A DNA stretch of 64,000 nucleotides. Source: Ricordea florida (Eukaryota; Cnidaria; Anthozoa; Corallimorpharia; Ricordeidae). The DNA lies in the NCBI GenBank assembly GCA_949710005.1, contig OX453273.1:35536250-35600249 (forward strand), read 5' to 3'. Below the pieces are notes generated by a model. It was not told the DNA's origin. It saw nothing but the letters and a program-made list of their open reading frames with translations, and made no database searches. The translations under genes were made by a program, and so were the position numbers. Shown piece by piece: positions 22,769 through 34,700 of the stretch (within the stretch, counting starts at the first letter, position 1; every line of letters begins with the position of its first letter).

Positions 22769-25700
22769 CTGTGAGTGATGTAACGGACCCAGCGGAAAGG
22801 GCTGTAAGCCCTCTCTAAATCATGGACACGAAGAGACCGGATTTGCAGACCGGAACAGATATGCATCGGGATTTCAAATTCCAAACTTCAACAAAAATAA
22901 AAACAAAGAAAAATATTAGTGACCCTCTGCTGAGATGCATTGCAGCGTGGTAGCTGTTCTGTTAAAAAGTATGGTTTTTCAACGATGGATCAAGCCACGC
23001 AAAACGACCACTCCTTGAAAAGCTACTGAACAGTACTGTACTGTGGTAGTGTTTTACTATACACTGTGGTTCTAACTTTTTCGTCTGTGGATCAAACTAT
23101 GCAGTGTGACCATTCTTTGTAAAGCTACTGAACAGTGCTGTACTGTGGTACTGTTTGTTTTACTATACAGTGCGGTTCTAACTTTTTCGTCTGTGGATCA
23201 AACCATGCAGTGTGACCATTCTTTGTAAAGCTACTGAGCAGTTCTGTACTGTGGTACTGTTTGTTTCACTATACAGTGTGGTTCTAACTTTTTCATCTGT
23301 GAACAAGACAATGCAGTGTCACCATTCTTTAGTATGCGCCTAAACAGTACTGCACTTCGGCGCGCTCAAGTGCCGGGTTCTAAACATTTTATTCCAAGAC
23401 CCAATCGTCCAGTGATTTGCACTTATCGAATACGGAATAAAGACTTATGTTATCTAATTATAATGGAAATACAGTCGACTCCCGATAACTCGAACCTTTT
23501 TCAATTTCCCTTGAAGGTTCGAGTTATCGGGAGTCGACTGTAGATGTTTACAGGACGAACTGTGTGTGTTTAACTGCAGTAAACAGCATTGGTTACGTAC
23601 CTTACAGGTCCCACTTCTTTCCTGGCAGATTTTCTTTTCTCATTTAAGTGAATCTAAAAATTATACGAAAAGGGTTGATTACAATACACTCCCTCCACCC
23701 CCCCCCCCCAAATATGGCAAGCCAAATGGTGCAAAAATCAAGCGTGAAAATGTCAATCAAAATCTCCCTCCCCCCCAAATAGGGCAAGCCAAATGGTGCA
23801 AAAGTCAAGCGCGAAAATGTCAATCAAAATCAAATGTTGCAAAATTCAAGACCAAAAATAGCGATCACTTGCAAGGTCAAAAAATCACATACAACAACTG
23901 GAATCACATTCAGAACTAAAATTACAATCACAATCAAGGAGTATTATCACATTCAGCAATTCCATTCACATCCAAGGTCTGAAAACATACTTAGCAACTT
24001 GATTTTACATTCAAGATGTGCAGTTCTCACATTCAAGACTGTTTTGTCTGTCAACAAATCCCAGAATTCTTTTCGCCTTTCGTAAGCAAAGGAAACCCTT
24101 TTTTTTAGTCGTCATAGTTTTAGAAAATAATATCGGATTCGAAAACAGAAAGAATATTCTTATTTCTTTGTTGTTTGAGTTGTGTTTTAGGTCCGCTTCT
24201 CAAACTGTGTAGCTCCTATGACTGACGGTTGTGACAATTGCATCTATTTCTCATTTGATAATATAACAACAAGGCAGGAAAAGAGCTCGCCTTTTTAACT
24301 GCGTTAAACAAATGTATGTGTACACTCAAAACATACACATTCACACGTTGCCGCAACAGAATAGAACCCCGCTGGATTTGGTTCATTCATTCAGAGTTGT
24401 GCGCTGAACTGTTAGGTGGTCAGTCTTTCTAATAACCCGTCCATCTCCTGAACTTCTCAATGTCTTAAATGTTTCCTGCACCTTCAATCATGGACAAAAA
24501 TGTTGAGACAATTTACCAAAACTCACGCTTTGTAACTAACAACAGAATTTTGTATTTGAACGAAAACATCTTTTTCATCTGAAATCACCCCCTCCCCCCC
24601 CAAACAATGTTGCAAAACGCTTTGTGGATGTTCAATAGTTTCCAACATTGAAAAAGGGGGGAGGGGAGGCTACCTTTCACGAGAGGAGAGGGAACAGAAT
24701 TTAAACCAAGGAAAATGGTTGGTAATTTTCATGTGTCTCAACAACTTTTGTCCATGATTGTTGCTTTTCCTCAGGCCAATGGTACCACTTTACATGGCTA
24801 CGTTCACACTTTAACGGATCTACTTTAGATCCAGTATAAGATTTTCAGGGATATGCTTCTCGTTCACTTTAACGGATCTACTTTAGATCCAGTATAACTG
24901 AGATTTTCAGGGATATGCCTCTCGTTCACACCGTAGCTACTCTTTGGACAGGCTTTGTACCGTCTATCAAGTTTTGTACTTGCTCCAGAAGCAGGTTACA
25001 CAGTCTTGGATCCGTAACGGTCTCAAGTTGTACCGGCACTGTGTTTTCGTACCAGAACGCCAATTTGTTATTCTACCCACACAATTATCACGGAAATGCG
25101 TAACCGCTGTGTTCGAGCGATTGTGGACCAGTGTTCGTAGAGTAAGGAAATGAAAATACGACAAGGATAGAAGATCCGCGTCATTGTCAACCGGTGTAAA
25201 ACTTGCACAGATCCAACCTGTATCTGTAAAAATCCACTCTGTAATAGTACAGTGGTCTACGGGTCCATTGAACGTAGCTTAAGATAAATATAGTATACAT
25301 ACTTTCAACCACTCTTCGTTGCGTTGAATCCAACAGGTTTCCTATCGTTACGAAAGGAGAAAAGGACTTCGGGATTTGTTGACAGAAAAAAAAAACAGCG
25401 TTAAATGTAATAGCTTAAGACCTTGAATGTGAAATTCAGTTGCCGAGTGTGATTTTAGACCTTGGATGTGAACGACATTGTTGAATGTAATATTATTCCT
25501 TGATTGTGATCGTAATTTTAGTATTGAATGTGATTCCAGCTCAGTATCCCGTTGAATGTGAATATTATTTCTGGATCGTTAACAGTGTTCGTAATTATTG
25601 AACTTTAACTTTTTTTTGTTCTTGTTGTTCAGTTGAATGAGATCGTACTTGTTGAAGTTGATTACGTTTTTCCGTACAATGTAATCTTAATTATTGATTT

Positions 25701-28700
25701 TGATTGAGTTTTCCGGTAGAATGTGATATTGTTTGTTGATTTTGATTGACATTTTCACGCTTGATTTTTGCACCATTTGGCTTGCCATGCCCTAACACAC
25801 ACAAACACACAAACACACACACACACACCACCACCACCATTACCACCACAACCACATACATCACCACCAAAAACCAGCTATATATTTGCAGGACCAATGG
25901 GATTCTTCGATCGATCACGCTGCGAAAATGCCAATAATTACTGAGGAGGCAACACAAACGAAGCTATTTCCATAGTTCTTAGGCCATTTTCGAATGCAAA
26001 ATAGCTACATGAATCGGGAACATTCCCACGACAAACCCTTAGGATTATATGTTCATCCACATGAGTTTGGGCTACCTGTGGTCACCCTGTCAAGTGACCT
26101 TGGCATGCATGCTGGTCTCCTAACCCTCTTTTTTCTGGATCTTTATCCGAGACAGCTCCGTTGTATTCACTGCCTAACGGCGAGATGTGCCCTGTTTGCC
26201 ACATTTTTTAATCCCTTGGATTGGCAACCACTAACATGAGATGTCAATGCCGCTGCAGGAGGTTGCTATTCAGCAGTTCAGTAAGCAAATTACCTAAAGA
26301 AGCCTCAGTCGGGCATATAATTCATGGTAGGCCACCATATAGTCCGTTTACAGGGGTATACAAGGGTTTACAAGGATATACCTTTGTAAACCCTTTTATA
26401 CCCCTGTAAACACTATATTTGGTGACTATATGGTGGCCTACCATGAATTATATGCCCTCAGTCGTCATACCTTGATCGCAGCAGAGATTTCTGATCCACC
26501 TTGAGCTTTGGTTATATTCCAGTACCAGGCCTTCTCAGATATCTTGTATTCTGCGCTTTGTGTGCCGACGGTAATGTTGTGTGTGACACTTCAAATAAAG
26601 GAACATGGTACATGTATGACTCATCTACTCGTCGAATAATTTGACGAGGATCAAAGTCTGCAATTCTGGATACGTAGGCGCAGTGATTTCGGTAATTTGC
26701 TTCTTTTTGGTCACGTGTGGTGTAAAATGTTAATTTTATGACAGGCAACCATTTGAGAACGAAGATTTGTCAATCACAGGGCGGTGATGGTGACGATGCT
26801 GGTTATGGTGATGATAGTGATGATGCTGGTGGTGAAGGTGATGATGGTGGTGGAGATGGTGATGATGGTGATGATACTAGTTATGGTTGTGGTGGTGGTG
26901 ATACTGTTGATGGTGGTAATGATGCTGCTGCTGGTGGTGATAGTAGTGGTGGTGATGTTGATGGTGGTGACGATGGTGATAATACTGTAGTGGTGCTGGT
27001 GGTGGTTATGATGATGATGGTAATGGTAAAGGTGATGGTGGGGGTGGTAATGGGATGATGCTGCTTGTGATGGTGATGGTGGTGATGGTGGCAGCCGTTG
27101 ACTGGCTCGCCACGCAACGTTCTTCCCGCACAGCGTGGGTAGAAGCGTTGCGTGACGTGACTGTTGCGATGGAGACTTCGCCTAAACTAAAGCCCCACAG
27201 TCACAAAGCCGATTACAAATACAGATGGAAAATGGTAGGGTTGTGGGATGTGGCGTAAAATGACGTCAAAATGTAGTAGGGGTATGTTCAAGCCACACAT
27301 GCGCACTGAGACGATAGTGGTAGAAGGGATAAAATACAGCTGCACGGAAGCCAAGCTACCACCGGGAGAAGCAACGGTGAATTATTTGTGAGACTCAGGA
27401 GTAAGGAATTGAAACTTACCTGTCTGAAGACTTAGGAACGGGAAGTTTTAAAACAATATTGTTTGCAAAGCTGAAAACAAAACAAAAATTGAAAACTAAT
27501 GGTTGAAAAAGTCGATGCAGAAGCAAGTTGGACATAGCTGATGTAAAAGTCTATATCAGCAGTAAATAGCTACCAAATCACAGGGCGTATTCACCTCAAT
27601 AATGCAAGGTATATAAATGACTTCCTGAAAGGGAATTAGAAAATCATACCTCGACGATGCAAAATTGCACCTCAACTTAAGAACCACCTCAAACGTTCTG
27701 CAATGAAGGGAAGAACATGGAGAATGTTACTAGTAAAGTAAGCAAAATATAAACTTGCCATTAACTGCCGACTCCGCATCTGGAGACAATTCATTAAACA
27801 GCACAGTTGTGTAGTGGTTTGCGAGTTTGACTTCAGATCAAGAGATCTGGGGTTTCAAGGCTCTCTGTAAGCGGCACTACGATGTTTCCTTAGAAAAGAA
27901 ACTTAACGTCACATTGTCTCTCTGCAGCCCGGCCGTGGTTGTTTAACTGAAGGGTCGCATAGAGAAAGTCGCATAGAGAATGTGCGTTTTAGTTTTCTAC
28001 CTCAGATATCTAAAACGATCAAACATTTTGCGGTGCTATATTGCTTAAGCAGTGATGACAGAGCTGGAAGAGATGGGGTCTCTCATGGGGTGAAGAAGGT
28101 GCCAAAGCCCAAGGCCACAGAGAGTTGAGAAAAATGTTTGCGACCATATGTCCCACCGGGGGTAAAGTGGATAGGTAAGTACGTAGGTAGGAAAGTATGT
28201 AAGTGAGTGAGTGAGTGAGTGAGTAAGTGAGTCAATGAGTGAGTAAGTACGGTAAGATTCCGCACAGGTCCCTAATTTATTATGCATTCTGTAACTATAC
28301 TATTTCGTTCTTCGAACAAAAGAAATATTTGCGCGTGCATTGCATCAGACAAGACAGCTTCAGCATGCATAATGAAGTAGGGACCTGTGCGGAAATCTTA
28401 CCGTAATGTTATTTAAGCACTAAATGAAAGTAACATATAAAACTTTACAATTTATCGACCCGACATTTCGACAATTCTCGTCCAGTGTTTTCCACAGGGG
28501 TGAAGTGGCTTGGCGTAGTGGCTGCCCCATTCCTAGCGTGTTATTTTTACGTATATCATCAACTGGATAGCCAATTATCCACTGGATACAAGCAGATCCC
28601 AAATAACTATGGCTAGATGTACAATATTAATGGGTACAGGGGAAGTACAACTTAGAATAACCCAATTTAGTATAGATACTCAGGTGATTATACAAAACCG

Positions 28701-31700
28701 TGCGCTCTGATTGGTTCGCTATCTCGGATTATCAGCCGATAATCACCTCGACGAACAAAATGGCTGCCAGTCGTTCGCGCGCTTTTGATGAAATATAATT
28801 TTTTCGTGTTGTACAATACTTTTTCTTTTCTTTTTTTGAAATAATCACCTGTGTATTTATACTAAAACAAGTATTCGCCTCAGGCTCAGTGATTATCGGT
28901 GAATATTCACCGATAATCACTTCATCTTCGGCGAATAATTGTTAAATAGAGCAAGCTAGTTGCGATTGGTCAGTCTCACTGCGGTTTTGCTTAATTAAGC
29001 GGCTTGCGGTTTACTGCCTGATTGCGGTGTTTTTACTTCAGTCCTTGCGGTTCTGCGGTATTTGGACCCCTCCCTTGCGTCCCCCCTCCAAACAAACACC
29101 GACAGAAAATTCAGTGGAAATCGCCAGTTCTCTGATTAAGCGGACGTTAAAACTATTTTGAGAGTCCACTGTTATTTTTAACCATAAGATTGTTCTGTTT
29201 ACGTTCACTTTAACGAACGCCTCCGTATCACAGAAACTAGCTAGAAATTGGGCGTTATGTAACTGTTTCGCCGACTGCTGTATGGTATGCCCACTTGAAC
29301 AAGGAAACAGATTAGCGATGTCGATGTTTGCGGAGCGTTTCTTAAGTCTGTAAAATAGCATTAGTTTGTTTGTTTGTCTTGGGTAAAAACTCACTTGGAA
29401 TGTTCATCTTCATCCACGAAGGAAATTAACGTAAACGGAAGGCTGGTGTGGTGTTCCTCGGACAGTCTGTACTGCATGACAACAAACTGGTGAAAGGAAA
29501 AGTATCTAGCGGTAAGTTTCCAAAAAAAGCTGGTGCTGCGTTGGAGGGAAACTGAACCACAAAAAAAAAATGGTTTATCAAAGGAGTTGATAATTAACAG
29601 TGAATTTTGATTCCCGAGAATCTCAATGTTGAAATTCGAGGGAAACAAAATTAACTGTTCCCCAAGGGCCAGACTTTAAGAGATCTGTTACATATCAAAA
29701 CAAAAACGCCCTGATTACGAGCAACAGCGGTCAACATTTCGCAGATAACTATGAACAACTGTTTTCCGTTTGACGTCATAGTTTTTCGCAATGATTGCCC
29801 GCTCATGGCATTTGGCGGTAAACAGTTTCATTGTTAGATGAACTAGCCAATGAATGGGCACGCTCTAGCGGGAAAAACGCCAGCTATATAACAAAGTAAT
29901 TTGTGCCACCGTGACTTTTGAAAATACAAACAATGTGAAATAATGAAGATGTTATAGTTTACGCGGAAAATCCTTGAATTCTTCTGTCGCTAGGATGGCT
30001 GGAGAGTGGCTTTCCTATAATCGCTGCGATCGCTAGAGAGAGGATTCCACATGATCGCGAAGATCGCCGAATTATTTTTTTTTTTTTAACGATCGAAGTG
30101 ATCATATGGAAACAGTCTTTAAGAGTCGAGCCTACATGTAAAGAACACCATTAGCGAGGCTCGTCTATTTTTTATCATTACAAATGATTCTCCTTGATTC
30201 GTCAATCTTGTTTATTTACCACTTAATCATTGGCCTTATAGGTGGAAATATTTAGTACTTAACAGCGGCATTTTACCAGTGGCTTTTAGTCTTTAGTCCT
30301 TATCGCCTTCAGCTGAAGTGTTTTTGCTAAAGGCGTTTCCCTTATTGAATTGATCCTTGGTTACTTAACGTACAAGCTGGAAGCAATGTGTAAGTACAGC
30401 TGCCTCAATACCTTTTGTTTGCAAGTACTTGTTAAGGATAATAGTTTTTTTTTCTAGTGCTCAATACTTCGTAATCCTCTTTAGCGTGGATTTTAAGTTT
30501 AACACGTGACAACGCCCTAGTCTTTACATCTCGTATTTTCGCCTCACTGAGCACTAAAATACCGTAGACAACTGAACGTGTTTTTCATAGTCTCAGCCCT
30601 TCCTTCCATTCCACGTCTCGCTCGCTATGGCCCTCATGCGAATTGTAATCACGCATTTGTAACTTTTCAAATAGTACCTTATGCCCTCGGTCTGCTGTAT
30701 TTCCACCTTGTGTGCTATCTAGCCGACTATAAGTATTTAGAATTTGTAGTAGTAATCAGTTCGTATAATGTTGTGTTTCAGTTTACACTTGAGTATCGTC
30801 AATTAAATCATCGACTTTCCATGATTGCTGACTTTACTCCATTAGTGAAAGCCTTTCCCGCCTCGCTACTTTCATCGCGACAAGTTGTTTTTGCTTGTGA
30901 CACTCGGCTCTTTAACCCTTTAAGCCCCAATGGTGTCTTTAATGGTGATTGTACTCGTCAGAGGGAGACACCTCGGGGCTTAAAGGGTTAACAGTCGCAG
31001 TGAACCTAGCGCCACACTACAGATACAACCTTCCGATAACTGGTTCGGACGCTATAACACTGAGCCACAGGAGACTCACTGAGCCACAGGAGACCCACTG
31101 AGCCACAGGAGACCCACTGAGCCACAGGAGACCCACTGAGCCACAGGAGACCCCCTCTCCCACGAGGAAACTCGCAGGAGCAAGGCCAAATACAAACTAG
31201 TTTCATGGGATAAACATGCTGCATGCTACTAGGAGGGTCTCAATGGGGTTAACCGTTAGCCGTTAGGCGTAAATATTGGAAAACTTTAAGCCGTTAGCTG
31301 TAAAAAATATTAACCGTTAGCCGTAAAACAGCCAAAAATATTAACCGTTAGCCGTAAAAGTCACCACCTCATTGAGACCCTCCACTAGGACTGGGATGCG
31401 AAATAAGGTTGCAGTCTAAACTTCAATTCGGAGAACTGAGATTCCTTTTTTTTCCAAGCTTGCCTGTGACATTGCTGAAAAATACGGCATCTTTTAATAA
31501 AGACACTGTTCGTAGATTGTTTTGTGGGGATTTGTCATGTTCTGGAAAAAAAACCTGAATTTTGTACTTCTAATCAAACCACTAAACATAAAATATTTGA
31601 ACAACCTCTCCTTCAGGTGGATTAACAACTAGAGTCCTGGAAGTATCAAAGTTAGACAAGTCCACAGATTCATGGAATGTACAGTTGTCCAGCCTTGAGC

Positions 31701-34700
31701 CCATTCTGTTGACTAAATAACAAGTAAAAACAGGAAATGTAAATTGTAGTTTGATCCCAGGAGTCTCGGTAGTTGAATGTCGAGTTTCATCATTGCCTAG
31801 GTGAAAATAGTTCCAAAAAAATAAACTGTTGAAGAGACTGACCATGATGGATTCTGGTCGGGTTGTTGAAGCCTCAATCAAAGCTAACATGACTGATTTT
31901 GACTTCTGATCATGCTGCCAAAGCATACGATCAGCCAACAGCATAAATAGTTTTTTTTTTGATGTTCAAAATTTCCTGCACCTGGACAATAATTATTGAA
32001 TTCAACAAAACAAAACACGACTGATTAGTAATTCAAGTTTTAACTGAAGGTGTGTAATATTATTAGAATGCCTTAATTAAAGATCAACTTGTTTCACTGA
32101 AAAGCAAGAACGCATAATGCAATTTTTACCACTTGTAACTGCTGCTAATCTCACAATCTGATTGGCTAATTTGCCGTTGCCGATAAGAGTCCAGACAACG
32201 CTGCTCGCGTCAATGTGCCACGCAATGCAATAGCCAATCAGAGATGCTCATTTTGGCAAATAAACCAATCAGATTGCGAGAAAAGTATAGACAACGCCAC
32301 TTGAGTCCACAACAATTAGATCACTGTGATGATGCATCCTTGTTGTCGATAAGAGTATAGACAATGCTAAGCTAAATTCGATTTGTTAAACAGACTGTAT
32401 ATTGTGAGAATCACAAGGCTACTGTAAATAACGGTCACTTGCTTTCAACTTTTGATTCCTCTAACTTGCACACACCTGGAGACAATGCACTGGACACTCC
32501 TTGAAAAAACTCATCATTGAGACTAATCTTCACTTCTGCACCCCCCGGCACAAAGCTCTTCATCTGAATACAGCCATCGATGTCACTCCGCAGAACATTT
32601 CCCTTCACGAATAAGGACAAAAGCTAAACTAACTTGCATACAAGATAACACATTTAGTGAATAAGTGGAGAGGTGGACAGGAAAACATTACGCTTGTGGT
32701 AATGACAACGATACTGTGATTCCACTCAGTCTTCTGACACCTTTAAAAATACTTCTAACAATAATTATTGCAATATTAAGTTGGGTTTTTTTTTTTTTTC
32801 AGGCTTTAAAATTCACAGATGCTTAAGTTGTGTACATAACTGCGATGATCATTTAATGTTATTACATATTAATCTGCAGTTCAAACATATGGTGTTTCAT
32901 ATATTCATTTGCAATATTAAGTTTAACTAAAACTGACTCCTTATACATGTGTCAAAGGCGCTGCACAGCCTAGCCTAGCTAATCACCCTTACGACACTAG
33001 ACAGGAGTGCTGAAACATCAAGTCAGTGAATTTTTGTTATTTTTTAAATGACACTCATTTTGCCAAACCAGCATAGCATCAACTATGTATAATTCGTGTA
33101 AACTTGAAACCTTGAAGATTTAGTTTCATGTATTTTATATCTTATACAGTAGCCCCTCTTCTAACAAATGAGATTCAAAGCTTTGTGATCTATTAATTTT
33201 CATTACTTATTGTTATCAGTACACCTGGCAGAAATCAAAAGCCCATTAGTATCAATTAATTAACAAATCAATTGACAAATTAATTATCGGAGAATATTCA
33301 CCGAGACAAAGTCGAGGTGAATATTCATGAATAATCAAAGAGCCTAAGGTGAATAATTGTTTTAGTATCAATACACAGCAGAAAAAGCATTGTACAACAC
33401 AAAAAAAATTCTCTTTTACCAAAAAGCACGCGTCACAATTGAAAACGATTGGCAGCAATTTTGTTTGTCGAGGTGATTATTGGCCGATAATCCGAGATAG
33501 CGAACCAATCAGAGTGCACGATTTTGCATAATCACCTGAGTATTTATACTAATTATTAATAATACAAATGTAATACTATTTACAGCCCTCACTTACATTG
33601 GCACTGATTAACACTGTGAGCCTCTCCAAAAGATCCACAAACACTTCACTTTTGCTTCCTTTCTGCAGCATGTATGAAAAGAAAATGTTTCTCTTAAATA
33701 TTCAATGCTCATTGCACTATTTTGAACTGAGGACATCCTGCAGTTTAGCTCTGAGTATTAAAGGGTTAAGTGTTAGGTTTGAAACTAGGAGCAAAATGGT
33801 AAAGGTTTATAAACAACAAACAACAATGTTTAACGTTTTTAAAATAAAATCAATTAAAATAATACAACATCTTGGAAAGGTCTACATTATTAACAAAATA
33901 CTCAGGTGATTAGGTATACAAAATCATGCACTCTGATTGGTTTGCTATCTCGGATTATCAGCCAATAATCACCTCGACGAACAAAATGACTGCCAGTCTT
34001 TCGCGCGCTTTTGATGAAATAAAATTTTTTCATGTTGTACAATGCTTTTTCTTTTCTTTTTTACAAACAATCACCTGTGTATTTATACTAAAACAATCAT
34101 TTGCCTCAGGCTCAGTGATTATTGGGGACTATTCACCGATAATCACTTTGCCTTTGGTGAATAATTAACATATAACATATAATTAACATATAACATAATT
34201 TATGCATTCTAAGATGTATTTACACCCTTGCCTACATACAGCAACTGGCACTAATTGAGGTAGGCAGTATGGGGAAGCTATGCATACATAGGATCCATAA
34301 ATATATACATTTAAGGAGTGGTGATCAGCACTCGAAGCTAACGGTTGTCCACTCATCAAAAACGAGTAACACCATGGGATGAGTGAGAATTACAATTACT
34401 CTTACTTTTAGACGAGTATGGAGTTTCTTGTCTTCATACTTTTTTGTTTTACGAGTTTTAAGTCAATAAAAACAACTATTTGTCTTTATTTACGAACGTG
34501 CAGAGACACATGCCGTGAGGCCATTTTGAAAGTAGAGAGAAACTGGTGTGAGTATGGTGATGTATATTTTAAAGATAGAGATTAAAAAAAAAGAAAACAA
34601 AGTAAATTACAAGCATGCAGAGAACATGATGTAGAGATAACTAGGAAGAGAAAGAAAGAAGTACGATTCATTGATGTGATGATATCTCTATTATTTCATC

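Larger units (their letters stand above)
23700..25800. mobile_element. 2.1-kb element with long (about 0.3-kb) inverted termini
   Basis: The left arm (about 23705-24015) and right arm (about 25412-25795) are reverse complements at roughly 85 percent by eye. Shared blocks include 'ATGGCAAGCCAAATGGTGCA', 'GAAAATGTCAATCAAAATC' and 'TTCACATCCAAGGTCT'. The left terminus is itself doubled (two ggcaagccaaatggtgc units 60-70 bases apart). The centre holds a nested MITE and a short duplication, and no transposase frame is visible. It lies in the AP4M1 intron between the exons at 26471 and 23653. Confidence 0.75.

Noticed and set aside
26738-27117. Gly/Asp-rich and His/Thr-rich open frames
   Set aside because: They fall entirely on the GGTGAT simple repeat in an AP4M1 intron.
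31006-31224. Minus-strand frame with a Ser/Gly/Leu repeat
   Set aside because: It is the translation of the 19-bp tandem repeat.
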